From NCBI GenBank assembly GCA_028818375.1, contig JAPPOB010000010.1, forward strand, positions 868,001-932,000: a stretch of 64,000 bases of DNA, read 5' to 3'. This document shows positions 48,705-57,095 of this stretch, in pieces (within the stretch, counting starts at the first letter, position 1; each line of letters opens with the position of its first letter). The notes under the pieces were generated by a model. The model was not told where the DNA came from and did not search any database. It was given only the letters and a program-made list of their open reading frames with translations. The stretch is from Anaerolineaceae bacterium. Its GTDB lineage: Bacteria; Chloroflexota; Anaerolineae; Aggregatilineales; Phototrophicaceae. The position numbers were made by a program, and so were the translations under genes.

Positions 48705-48732
48705 AGTATAGTGCAGCGGCGGCTTCTGTCAA
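48705..48732 (-). promoter_or_regulatory. Sigma70-type promoter of the MFS gene
   Basis: On the minus strand TTGACA (48727-48732), a 16-bp spacer and TATACT (48705-48710). The start near 48698 gives a leader of about 26 bases. Confidence 0.8.
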
Positions 48733-48760
48733 AATGCGGTTTGCGGCCCCCTGCCTGCGT

Positions 48761-48766
48761 TATACT
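48761..48766 (+). promoter_or_regulatory. Probable -10 box of polA
   Basis: TATACT, 35 bases before the polA ATG. No good -35 box at 16-18 bases (GGTTTG at 17). It lies 29 bases from the -35 box of the divergent MFS promoter. Confidence 0.45.
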
Positions 48767-48800
48767 GGTTCCGATCCCGCAAAACGAGTTCAGGCGCAGC

Positions 48801-51569
48801 ATGTCTTCCAGAGAGCGATTCGTCATCATTGACGGCCACGCCCTGGCCTACCGGCAGTATTTCGCCCTGCCGGTGCAGGCTTTCCGCACCCGCGCCGGTG
48901 AACCCACCAACGCCACCTATGGCTTCACCCGCACCCTGCTGGACCTGTTGCTGGGGGAAAAACCGGAGTACCTGGCCGTGAGTTTTGACCGGGGGCTCAG
49001 CGGCCGCGAGGAACTGTACGAGGAATACAAGGGCACGCGCGAGAAGATGCCCGACGATCTGCGGTCCCAGATCGAGCGCATAGAGGAAATGGTGCAGGCC
49101 TTCAACATCCCGGTGCTGGCGCAGGAGGGCTATGAGGCCGATGACGTCATCGGCACCGTCGTGCGCCTCGTCGCGAATGAGGACCTCGACGTCCTCATCA
49201 TCACCGGCGACCGCGACATCCTGCAATTGCTGTCGGAGCGCGTCAAGGTGCAACTGCCCGGGCGTCGCGGACAGAAGGACGTCATCTGGACTCTGCAGGC
49301 CTTCCGCGATCATTACGGTCTGGAGCCCTGGCAACTGGTCGAGTTAAAGGGCCTGATGGGAGACAGTTCCGACAACATCCCTGGCGTGAAGGGCATCGGC
49401 GAAAAGTCCGGCACGACCCTGCTGCAGCAGTTTGAATCAATTGCCGGCGTGTATGAACACATCGAGGATGTCCGCGGCGCCCGGCGCAAGAGCCTCGAAG
49501 CGGGCGTCGACCTGGCGCGGATCAGCCGCGAACTGGCGATGATCAAACGCGACGTCCCGCTGTCTCTCTCGCTGGACTACTGCGTCGCGCACGATTTCGA
49601 TCTGGGCCAGGTGCAGGAGTTGATGCGCACCCTGGAGTTTCGTAGCCTCAGCGACCGCCTGAAGGACTTTTCGCAAATCGGCATGTTCGACGCGGAAGAG
49701 ACGGGTGCTGCCACCACCGTCCTGCAGGCGGTGGACGACGTCGCGACCGTCCTGGTCAACGACGAGGCTGCCCTGGCGGAAATGGTAGCCGCGCTTGAGT
49801 CGGCAGGGGGCATCGTCTGGGACGTCGAAACCACCAGCGTCGACCAGATGTCCTGTGACCTGGTCGGCATCGCCCTGGCGGTGGACGGCGACCGTGGCTG
49901 GTACGTCCCGGTAGGTCATTCCCGCGGCCAGCAGTTGCCCCTGCAGCAGGTGCTCGACGCGCTGCGCGGTCCGCTGATGGACCCCGACATCCCCAAGTAC
50001 GCCCATAACGCCGCCTATGACCTGGTCGTGCTGCAGCGCTATGGCATCGACGTAATGCCCGTCGCCTTCGACACCATGCTGGCGCAATGGCTCTTCGATA
50101 CCTCGTCCAAATTCCTGGGCCTGAAGAACTTCGCCCGCTTCGTCCTGGATCCGCCGGTCGAAATGACCGAAATCAGCGAACTGCTGGGCACAGGGCGCAA
50201 GCAGATCAGCATGGCCGAGGTGGATATCGACAGGGCGGCGCCCTATGCCGCCGCCGACGGCGCCATCACCTGGCGCGCCGTCGACCATCTGCAGCCACGC
50301 ATGGAGGCGGACGGGGCGCTCAACGAGGTGTTCACCACGCTTGAGCTGCCCCTGGTGCCCGTGATCGCCGACCTCGAACGCGCCGGAGTTGTGCTGGATA
50401 CGCAGCACCTGCAGCAATTGTCGCGTTCACTGGGTGAACGCCTGCGCGAACTTGAGGAGACCATTTACGGCCTGTCCGGTGGCTACGGCGCTTTCAACAT
50501 CAACAGCCCGCGCCAGCTCAACGACGTGCTCTTCGGCAAGCTGGGCCTGCCGACGAACAACCTGCGCCGCACCACGCACGGCTTCTCCACCAATGCCGAG
50601 ACGCTCGAAAAGCTGCGCCCCTTTCACGAGATCATCGGCCACATCAGCGAGCATCGCGAACTCAACAAACTCAAGGGCACCTACGTCGATTCGCTGCCGG
50701 ACCTCATCAATTCGCACACAGGCCGCCTGCATACCAGCTACAACCAGACCGGCACCAGCACCGGCCGCATCAGCAGCAACAATCCCAATTTGCAAAACAT
50801 CCCCATCCGCACAGAACCCGGCCGGGAGGTCCGCCGCGCCTTCGTCCCGCAGGACGGGTCGCAATTGTTGTCCGTGGATTACAACCAAATCGAACTTCGC
50901 GTCATGGCACATTTCTGCGAAGACCCTACCTTGCTGGAAGCATTTCAGCAGGAACAGGACATCCATTCGGTCACCGCCGCGACCGTCTTTGGCATCCCGC
51001 TCGAGGAAGTCAGCTACCAGGAACGGGATTTCGCCAAACGCGTCAACTTCGGCCTCATGTACGGCATGGGCGCCTTTGGCCTGGCCAGTGACAGCGACAT
51101 GAGTGTGAAGCAGGCCAGAGAATTCATTGCAGACTACTTTGGTCGAATGCCGCGCGTCAGGGACTGGATCGATGCGACGAAACAACTGGCTCGACAGGGC
51201 CCGCTGACCACACTCTTCGGCCGGCGGCACGAATTTCCCGTCCTGCTGAACGCGGGCCGCGGCAACGCCGTCGCCGTCAGCCGCGCGGAACGCGTCGCCA
51301 TCAACCTGCCCATCCAGGGCAGCGCCGCCGAGATCATGAAACGCGCCATGCTCGACGTGCACGCGGCCCTGGCCACCAACCAGCTCGACGCCCGCATGAT
51401 CCTGCAGGTTCACGACGAACTGGTGCTTGAAGTCCCCGACGGGCAACTGGCGGAGACCGGACGACTCGTCGTCGAGGTCATGGAGGCGGCGGTGGAACTG
51501 AAAGCGCCACTGCGCGCCAACGCGGAGGTCGGCCTCAACTGGCGCGACATGCAGCCCCTGCCCTTCTAG
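48801..51569 (+). CDS. polA: DNA polymerase I
   Basis: 922 residues from the ATG at 48801. It fills gaps and removes RNA primers in repair and lagging-strand synthesis. Residues 1-290 are the 5'-3' exonuclease (IDGHALAYRQYFAL, EGYEADDVIGT, GDSSDNIPGVKGIG). Residues about 320-500 are a 3'-5' exonuclease with its acidic motifs kept (WDVETTS near 341, NAAYD, YAAADGAITWR), so proofreading should be active, unlike in some thermophilic relatives. The polymerase domain has motif A LSVDYNQIELR near 691, motif B KRVNFGLMYG with the Phe typical of E. coli Pol I, and motif C VHDELV near 870. Confidence 0.97.
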   Translation: MSSRERFVIIDGHALAYRQYFALPVQAFRTRAGEPTNATYGFTRTLLDLLLGEKPEYLAVSFDRGLSGREELYEEYKGTREKMPDDLRSQIERIEEMVQAFNIPVLAQEGYEADDVIGTVVRLVANEDLDVLIITGDRDILQLLSERVKVQLPGRRGQKDVIWTLQAFRDHYGLEPWQLVELKGLMGDSSDNIPGVKGIGEKSGTTLLQQFESIAGVYEHIEDVRGARRKSLEAGVDLARISRELAMIKRDVPLSLSLDYCVAHDFDLGQVQELMRTLEFRSLSDRLKDFSQIGMFDAEETGAATTVLQAVDDVATVLVNDEAALAEMVAALESAGGIVWDVETTSVDQMSCDLVGIALAVDGDRGWYVPVGHSRGQQLPLQQVLDALRGPLMDPDIPKYAHNAAYDLVVLQRYGIDVMPVAFDTMLAQWLFDTSSKFLGLKNFARFVLDPPVEMTEISELLGTGRKQISMAEVDIDRAAPYAAADGAITWRAVDHLQPRMEADGALNEVFTTLELPLVPVIADLERAGVVLDTQHLQQLSRSLGERLRELEETIYGLSGGYGAFNINSPRQLNDVLFGKLGLPTNNLRRTTHGFSTNAETLEKLRPFHEIIGHISEHRELNKLKGTYVDSLPDLINSHTGRLHTSYNQTGTSTGRISSNNPNLQNIPIRTEPGREVRRAFVPQDGSQLLSVDYNQIELRVMAHFCEDPTLLEAFQQEQDIHSVTAATVFGIPLEEVSYQERDFAKRVNFGLMYGMGAFGLASDSDMSVKQAREFIADYFGRMPRVRDWIDATKQLARQGPLTTLFGRRHEFPVLLNAGRGNAVAVSRAERVAINLPIQGSAAEIMKRAMLDVHAALATNQLDARMILQVHDELVLEVPDGQLAETGRLVVEVMEAAVELKAPLRANAEVGLNWRDMQPLPF

Positions 51570-51578
51570 ACCCGGGGC

Positions 51579-51607
51579 CTGGCAGGGTCTCCGGCTGACG
51601 CTATACT
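51579..51607 (+). promoter_or_regulatory. Promoter of the ornithine carbamoyltransferase gene
   Basis: CTGGCA (four of six matches to TTGACA), a 17-bp spacer and TATACT (51602-51607), 40 bases before the ATG. Confidence 0.6.
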
Positions 51608-51647
51608 TGGAACGTCATTTCAGGCCGCATCTCAGGATTTTCCCGTC

Positions 51648-52577
51648 ATGCCCCGTGACTTTCTCGACCTTGCTGAATGGACCTCCGTCGATTTGCAGCG
51701 CTTGCTGCGGCTGGCAGTGGAACTCAAGAGCGAATGGCGCGACGGTGGCAACCGGCAACTGCTGGCAGGCCTGACTCTGGGCATGATCTTTCAGAAGGCG
51801 TCGCTGCGCACCAGGGTCTCTTTCGAGGTCGGCATGAACCACCTCGGCGGCCACGCCATCATGCTCGGTGAGGAAGAGGTCGGCCTGGGGAAGCGCGAGA
51901 GCGTCGCGGACGTGGCGCGCGTGCTTTCCGGCATGGTGCAGGGAATCATGGCGCGGGTCTACGACCACCAGGATGTCGTCGACCTGGCGGCCTGGGCCAG
52001 CGTGCCGGTCATCAACGGTCTCAGCGACGACCGGCATCCCTGCCAGGCGCTTTCCGATATGTTGACCATCAGCGAGCATTTCGGCCGGACGGAAGGCCTG
52101 CGGCTCTGCTATTTGGGTGACGGAAACAACATCGCCGCCTCGCTGGCGCTGGCCTGCGCCCACTTTGGGCTGGACTTCACCATAAGTTCACCGGAGGGCT
52201 ATGCGCTGGACGAGGAAGTGCTGGCCGATGCGGAAAAAATCAACCCGCGCACTGACATTTGTCTGCAATCCGATCCCGATCACGCCGTCGCGGGCGCGGA
52301 CATTCTCTATACGGACACCTGGGTCAGTATGGGTCAGGAAGAAGAGGCCGCCGAACGAAGGCAGGTCTTTCGCCCCTGGCAACTCAACGCGGCGCTGCTC
52401 GCCAGGGCGCCATCGCAGGCCGTCGTCATGCACGATCTGCCCGCCTACCGTGGCAAGGAAATCACCGACGAGGTGGCCGACAGCGAGCGGTCCCTCATTT
52501 TCCCGCAGGCGGCCAATCGTCTGCACGCCCAAAAGGCCATCCTGGTCGATTTGATGGGAACACGGGGCGTGGTCTGA
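51648..52577 (+). CDS. argF: Ornithine carbamoyltransferase
   Basis: 309 residues. It makes citrulline from ornithine and carbamoyl phosphate in arginine synthesis. The carbamoyl-phosphate loop SLRTR is at 52-56 (usual form STRTR), HPCQ at 130-133, and TDTWVSMGQE at 222-231. The ornithine-side motif that normally reads HCLP is HDLP here (H262, D263, L264, P265), so the usual cysteine is aspartate. All other elements and length fit OTCase better than aspartate carbamoyltransferase; a variant substrate cannot be excluded. No other arg genes are nearby, and it has its own promoter. Confidence 0.88.
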   Translation: MPRDFLDLAEWTSVDLQRLLRLAVELKSEWRDGGNRQLLAGLTLGMIFQKASLRTRVSFEVGMNHLGGHAIMLGEEEVGLGKRESVADVARVLSGMVQGIMARVYDHQDVVDLAAWASVPVINGLSDDRHPCQALSDMLTISEHFGRTEGLRLCYLGDGNNIAASLALACAHFGLDFTISSPEGYALDEEVLADAEKINPRTDICLQSDPDHAVAGADILYTDTWVSMGQEEEAAERRQVFRPWQLNAALLARAPSQAVVMHDLPAYRGKEITDEVADSERSLIFPQAANRLHAQKAILVDLMGTRGVV

Positions 52578-52619
52578 GACAGGGTCAGGGGCGCTGCGCT
52601 GCGCCGGGGAAAGACGACC

Positions 52620-53489
52620 ATGCAGGAACTGCTGTGGGTCTTCGACAATCTGAATGCAAGGGCCCTGGTGGACATCCTGCTGGTTGGCCTGGTCTTCTTT
52701 ACGCTCAGCTTTTTCATCCGCGCCACCGCTATCGCCCTGCTGCGGGGTGTCGCACTTGTTGTACTTGGTATGTTGTTCGTCACCCGCGTCTTCGACCTGA
52801 CAGCCCTGAGCTGGCTGATCGGGCTTGGCCTGCCCCTGCTGGCGATCGCCCTGCCGGTCGTCTTTCAGCCGGAATTGCGTCGCGGTCTCGAGCAACTCGG
52901 CCGCGCCGGCATATTTAGCCGGGGCCGCGGCAGCAGCGCTACGTTCCGACATCACATCATCGACGAAATCAGCGTCGCCGTCGATCTGCTGGCCGAGCGC
53001 CGTCATGGAGGACTCATTGTCCTGCAACGGGACAGTAACCTCGATGAATACGTGCGCACCGGCATTCCGCTGGACAGCGAGCTGTCGTCCCAGTTGCTGC
53101 TGACCCTGTTTTGGCCCCGCACCGAATTGCATGACGGCGCCGTCATCGTCGACAAGCGGGGCCGCATCGCGGCCGCCGCCGTCGTATTGCCCCTCTCGGC
53201 CAGTCGCAACCTCAACAACCCCACTCTTGGCATGCGCCATCGCGCCGCCTTTGGCATCAGTGAAGTCAGCGATGCCATCACGGTCGTCATATCGGAGGAG
53301 ACCGGCCGGATAACCATGACCGATGGCGGGCGCATCTCCGGCCGCATGGACGGACATCGTCTCAACACCGTTCTGGGCGCCATCTACGCCACGGACCAAC
53401 CCGTAACACGCCTGCTGCCGGACTGGCTCGGCGCTCGCCTGCCAACACCTGGCTGGCCGCGACGGGCGCGGCGCGAAACCTCTTCATGA
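52620..53489 (+). CDS. cdaA: Diadenylate cyclase CdaA
   Basis: 289 residues. It makes the second messenger c-di-AMP from two ATP. Three N-terminal helices (about 13-32, 38-58 and 65-85) precede the DAC domain (about 95-265), with the catalytic motif DGA in LHDGAVIV near 171 and RHR in GMRHRAAFG near 206. The length and layout match membrane CdaA rather than DisA. It overlaps cdaR by 4 bp, the normal partner order. GlmM, the third usual member, is not here. c-di-AMP typically controls potassium uptake, osmotic balance and wall stress. Confidence 0.94.
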   Translation: MQELLWVFDNLNARALVDILLVGLVFFTLSFFIRATAIALLRGVALVVLGMLFVTRVFDLTALSWLIGLGLPLLAIALPVVFQPELRRGLEQLGRAGIFSRGRGSSATFRHHIIDEISVAVDLLAERRHGGLIVLQRDSNLDEYVRTGIPLDSELSSQLLLTLFWPRTELHDGAVIVDKRGRIAAAAVVLPLSASRNLNNPTLGMRHRAAFGISEVSDAITVVISEETGRITMTDGGRISGRMDGHRLNTVLGAIYATDQPVTRLLPDWLGARLPTPGWPRRARRETSS

Positions 53490-54766
53490 GCCAGACGCCT
53501 GCGCCCGCGCGGGCGACGACAAGCCGGAACCTCGTCTGGTTCCTGACCTCCCTCTTTCTGGCCTTCTGTGTCTGGTTCATCGCCACTCTGGACCGTGATC
53601 CGGTCAACGAGCGAATCTTTCGCAACGTGCCGATTCTCTTCACGGAAACCGACGGCTTGATCCTCACCAGCCAAAGCCGGGAATCGGCAACCGTGACGGT
53701 GCGCGCCCCGCAAACCACGCTTTCCCGCCTGGTGCTGGATGACATACTGGTACAGGCCAGCCTCCATGGCCTGGGTCCGGGCGAACACAGCGTGACCTTG
53801 CAGACCAGCGTGACCCGCAACGCTATTCCCGATACCGCTCCCCGCTCTATATTTGTGCATCTCGAGCCCCTGCTGGAACGGGAAGTGCCGGTCAGCGTGG
53901 AGGTGACCCTCCCACTTCCGCGCGGCTTCGAAATCGGCGCGGGAGGCCCGCAGCCAATGGCCGACAGTGTCATGGTCAGCGGGCCACAGCACCTTGCCGG
54001 GGAAGTGATTGCGGCCCGACTGTCCCTAAACCTCTCGCAAAGACGCAACGATTTTCGCGACGAGTTGCGCCTGCAGGCGGTCAACGCCGACGGCGACGTC
54101 GTCAGCGGAGTTACGCTTGCGCCGGCCATGATGCAGGTCGACGTGCCAGTCCGCACCCGCTCCGACATTCGCCAGATCAGCGTCCAGCCAAACATTCTGG
54201 CGGACACCCTGCCGGAAGGCTTTACGCTGAGCTCAGTCGCCTACAATCCGCAGGTCGTTCTGGTCAGCGGGGAGCCGGAAGCGCTGGACAACGCGCCGGA
54301 CACGCTTTTCACCGAAGCGGTCAGTCTGGAGGGTCGCAACAACAGCTTTGTCGTGCAGACCCACGTCATTACCGGCGAAGAAGACCTGTTTGTTTTCGGC
54401 GGCCAGGGGATCACGGTCTCCATCGGCATCACCCCCCTGCTCACCAGTCGTCAGTTTGATCAGACCGCCGTTGAGTACATTGGCCTGGCGGAGGACCGCA
54501 TCGCCAGTCTGTCGCCCGAGACGGTGACGGTGCTGATAACGGGCGCCCTGATTGCACTGGAGAACATGAGCGCCTCCGACCTGCACGTGCTGGTCGACCT
54601 GCAGGAACTGGGGGAAGGCAGCCATTCCGTCGTCCCTGACGTCAGCCACAGTCTCGACACCGACGACATTGATAACATCTCCATTCTGCCTTCCGGCATC
54701 GACGTCACCATCAGCGCCGCGGAAGTCGCTTCAGAGACCGGTGGCGGTGCCGGGGACAGCGCTTGA
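53486..54766 (+). CDS. cdaR: YbbR-domain protein CdaR, regulator of CdaA
   Basis: 426 residues. One N-terminal helix (about 15-34, WFLTSLFLAFCVWFIATL) anchors an extracytoplasmic array of about four YbbR repeats, recognisable by recurring strands such as ATVTVRAPQ, DSVMVSGPQ, QVVLVSGEP and ETVTVLITG. In other bacteria CdaR binds CdaA across the membrane and tunes its activity. The start overlaps cdaA by 4 bp, so the two are coupled. The tail is Gly- and Ser-rich. The der promoter begins inside its stop codon. Confidence 0.9.
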   Translation: MSQTPAPARATTSRNLVWFLTSLFLAFCVWFIATLDRDPVNERIFRNVPILFTETDGLILTSQSRESATVTVRAPQTTLSRLVLDDILVQASLHGLGPGEHSVTLQTSVTRNAIPDTAPRSIFVHLEPLLEREVPVSVEVTLPLPRGFEIGAGGPQPMADSVMVSGPQHLAGEVIAARLSLNLSQRRNDFRDELRLQAVNADGDVVSGVTLAPAMMQVDVPVRTRSDIRQISVQPNILADTLPEGFTLSSVAYNPQVVLVSGEPEALDNAPDTLFTEAVSLEGRNNSFVVQTHVITGEEDLFVFGGQGITVSIGITPLLTSRQFDQTAVEYIGLAEDRIASLSPETVTVLITGALIALENMSASDLHVLVDLQELGEGSHSVVPDVSHSLDTDDIDNISILPSGIDVTISAAEVASETGGGAGDSA

Positions 54767-54794
54767 CAGTCCACATCGCTTCTGTTGTTATCCT
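54763..54794 (+). promoter_or_regulatory. Probable promoter of der
   Basis: TTGACA (54763-54768) overlaps the cdaR stop. A TG-extended TATCCT lies at 54789-54794 with a long 20-bp spacing; TGTTAT at 54786 fits 17 bp but is a poorer box. The start of der follows about 30 bases later. Confidence 0.5.
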
Positions 54795-54822
54795 GAACAA
54801 TCGCTGACGCGGCAGGAATGCA

Positions 54823-56202
54823 ATGGCGCAGAAACCGCTGGTGGCCCTCGTCGGTCGGCCCAACACCGGCAAAAGCACGCTTTTCAACCGCCTGGTCGGC
54901 GAACGACTGGCGGTCATCGACGATATTCCGGGCACGACGCGCGACCGCATTCAGGGCAACTGCGAATGGACCGGCGTGCCCTTCATCGTCGTCGATACCG
55001 GCGGCATCGAAGTCTGGCAACCCAAAGGCGGTCGGGACACGCGCCCCCTGGCCGAAGGCAGCGTTGACTTCATTGCGCAGATCGAGGGTCAGGCGCTGCT
55101 GGCCGCCAGAGACGCGGACGTCGTCCTGATGGTCGTCGACAGCGAACAGGGCATCACCGCCGCCGACGAACACATCGCCCAGGTGCTGCGTGAAAACTGT
55201 GCCGCACGCGCCGTGCTGGTCGTCGCCAACAAGGCCGACAACGACGCCCGTCGTGACGATGCGATGGAATTCTACGGCCTTGGCTTCGCGCAGATGTACC
55301 CCGTCAGCGCCTACCACAACCTGGGGATCGGGGACCTGTTGGACGCGGTTGTCGCGGCGATGGGCCCGGGCGCAACGCCGGGGGAAGACGACGATGACGA
55401 CGATGTGCTCAAAATCGCCATCGCGGGGCGCCCCAACGTCGGCAAGAGCAGCCTGCTCAATCGTTTGCTGGGCGAGGAGCGCGCCATTGTCAGCCCGCTG
55501 GCCGGTACCACCCGCGACGCCATTGACACGCACATTCTCTGGCATGGCACTCCCCTTACCCTGATCGACACGGCCGGCATGCGGCGTCGCGGCAAGATTG
55601 AGCGAGGCGTCGAGAAATACAGCGTGCTGCGCGCCATTCGTGCCATCCAGCGGGCGGACGTCGCCCTGCTGGTGATCGATGCCCTTGAGGGGGTCACGGA
55701 GCAGGACCAGCACATCGCCGGCGCCATTCTGGAAGCGCGTTGCAGCGTGGTCGTCATCGTCAACAAGTGGGACGCCCTGGCAAAGGATGCGCACACCATG
55801 CCGGCCTGGCTGGATGCCATGCGCGACAAGTTCAACTTCCTGCCCGATGCGCCGGTCCTGTTCATCAGCGCCCTGACGGGACAGCGAATCCACCAGGTGC
55901 TGGAAGCGGCCAATCGAGTCTATGAGGCGCGCAGCCTGCGCCTGCCCACGTCGGCGTTGAACCGCCTGTTGCGCGAGGCCCTGCACGCCCATCCGCCGCC
56001 GCGCAAGGGCACGCGCCAGTTGCGCATCTTCTATGCCTCCCAGGTCGACGTGGATCCGCCAGTCTTTCTCTTTCACGTCAACGACACCCGCCTGGTCCAC
56101 TTTAGCTACCGGCGCTTTCTGGAGAACCGAATTCGCGCCACCTGGTCCTTCGAGGGCACGCCGCTGGTGCTCAGCTTTCGGCCGCGCGGCGGACAACTTT
56201 AG
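54823..56202 (+). CDS. der: Ribosome-assembly GTPase Der (EngA)
   Basis: 459 residues with two tandem G domains and a C-terminal KH-like domain. G1 motifs are GRPNTGKST (10-18) and GRPNVGKSS (about 203). G3 motifs are DTGG and DTAGMRRRGKIERGVEKYS. G4 motifs are NKAD and NKWD. The C-terminal domain runs from about 375 (PPRKGTRQLRIFYASQVDVDPPVFLFHVN). It acts in 50S subunit assembly and is essential in most bacteria. AGGA lies 7 bases before the ATG. A short acidic linker (GEDDDDDD) joins the two G domains. Confidence 0.97.
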   Translation: MAQKPLVALVGRPNTGKSTLFNRLVGERLAVIDDIPGTTRDRIQGNCEWTGVPFIVVDTGGIEVWQPKGGRDTRPLAEGSVDFIAQIEGQALLAARDADVVLMVVDSEQGITAADEHIAQVLRENCAARAVLVVANKADNDARRDDAMEFYGLGFAQMYPVSAYHNLGIGDLLDAVVAAMGPGATPGEDDDDDDVLKIAIAGRPNVGKSSLLNRLLGEERAIVSPLAGTTRDAIDTHILWHGTPLTLIDTAGMRRRGKIERGVEKYSVLRAIRAIQRADVALLVIDALEGVTEQDQHIAGAILEARCSVVVIVNKWDALAKDAHTMPAWLDAMRDKFNFLPDAPVLFISALTGQRIHQVLEAANRVYEARSLRLPTSALNRLLREALHAHPPPRKGTRQLRIFYASQVDVDPPVFLFHVNDTRLVHFSYRRFLENRIRATWSFEGTPLVLSFRPRGGQL

Positions 56203-56211
56203 CCGCCTGCA

Positions 56212-56240
56212 TTGCCAGACCGCCGCCCCGTCGTTACACT
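56212..56240 (+). promoter_or_regulatory. Sigma70-type promoter of lepB
   Basis: TTGCCA (56212-56217), a 17-bp spacer and TACACT (56235-56240). The start near 56247 lies only about 14 bases before the GTG start codon. Confidence 0.7.
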
Positions 56241-56260
56241 GTTGCGCGGCCCGATCTCAA

Positions 56261-56860
56261 GTGAAAGCGTTGCATTTGTCCTTCCAATACCCGCCCCGAC
56301 CGCGTCTGCACCGGCGCAGCCTGCTTTACGAACTGGCAGAATCGCTGGTACTCATGGTCATGATCTATGCGCTCGTTGACATGGCCTCCGTGCGCTTTTA
56401 CGTGGACGGACCGAGCATGGAGCCCACTCTTTTCAGCGACCAGCGCGTCATCGTGTCACGCGTGCACTATTTTCTGCCCGAACCGCAGCGCGGTCAGATC
56501 GCCGTGTTCCAGTCGCCGGATCGCCCCGGTTTTGATCCTCCGCTCATCAAGCGGATTATCGGCCTGCCTGGCGAGACTGTGACCCTGAGTAGCGGGCGAT
56601 TTCTGATTAACGGGCATCCACTCAACGAGCCCTACGTCAACAGCCCCTGCAATCCCGGTCGCTGCCCGGACAGGGAATGGGTGCTGGGCGAGACGGAGTA
56701 CTTCCTCGTCGGCGACAATCGCAACCGCAGCCGTGACTCACGCACTTTTGGTCCCGTCGATCGCTCCATGCTGGTGGGCGAAGCGGTCTTCCGCTACTGG
56801 CCGCCTAACGATCTGGCCTTTCTGTCCAGCTTTCGCTATCCGGCCGAAGCCTTTGAATGA
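56261..56860 (+). CDS. lepB: Signal peptidase I
   Basis: 199 residues from the GTG at 56261. Longer in-frame starts lie inside der and upstream of the promoter. One helix (about 22-42) anchors the enzyme. The catalytic serine is S52 in GPSMEPTLF and the lysine K97 in IKRIIGLPGE. GDNRNRSRDSRTFGPV is the conserved box E. It cleaves signal peptides from exported proteins on the outer face of the membrane. The ribosome site is weak and the leader very short, so initiation may be nearly leaderless. Confidence 0.94.
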   Translation: MKALHLSFQYPPRPRLHRRSLLYELAESLVLMVMIYALVDMASVRFYVDGPSMEPTLFSDQRVIVSRVHYFLPEPQRGQIAVFQSPDRPGFDPPLIKRIIGLPGETVTLSSGRFLINGHPLNEPYVNSPCNPGRCPDREWVLGETEYFLVGDNRNRSRDSRTFGPVDRSMLVGEAVFRYWPPNDLAFLSSFRYPAEAFE

Positions 56861-56933
56861 CGTCCCGGCCGCGCGGCCAGCCAGGCAGCAACTTGCTGAC
56901 TGACCACAATTGCTACCGATACAGCCAGGGCCA

Positions 56934-56942
56934 TGCTATAGT
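56934..56942 (+). promoter_or_regulatory. Extended -10 promoter before the DsbA-like gene
   Basis: TGCTATAGT, a TG-extended -10 box without a clear -35. The leader to the ATG at 57096 is about 145 bases. The 235-base gap after lepB holds this box and two GC-rich inverted repeats (GGCCGCGCGGCC near 56870 and CCGGCAGCCGG near 56960). No riboswitch class is recognised. Confidence 0.45.
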
Positions 56943-57095
56943 CGCCTGAACGGTTGGTGCCGGCAGCCGGCAGGTGAGCCGCCCGTTTGGACAGCCTCGT
57001 TTACAGTCGGCCAGGTTTCACCCTGATCGCCAGGCTGCCAGATCTGCGACTTCTCCGACAGAGGGCTTCAGGCCAGCAAATCCCGGGAGATCATC

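Noticed and set aside
48673..48732. Longer N-terminus of the MFS protein starting at 48732
   Set aside because: The extension covers the gene's own -35 and -10 boxes.
54460..56196. Open minus-strand frame of 578 codons
   Set aside because: Antisense to cdaR and der; both plus-strand genes have clear motifs, and the antisense product has none.
56861..57095. Possible riboswitch in the leader of the DsbA-like gene
   Set aside because: Two GC-rich inverted repeats are present, but no known aptamer core could be recognised.
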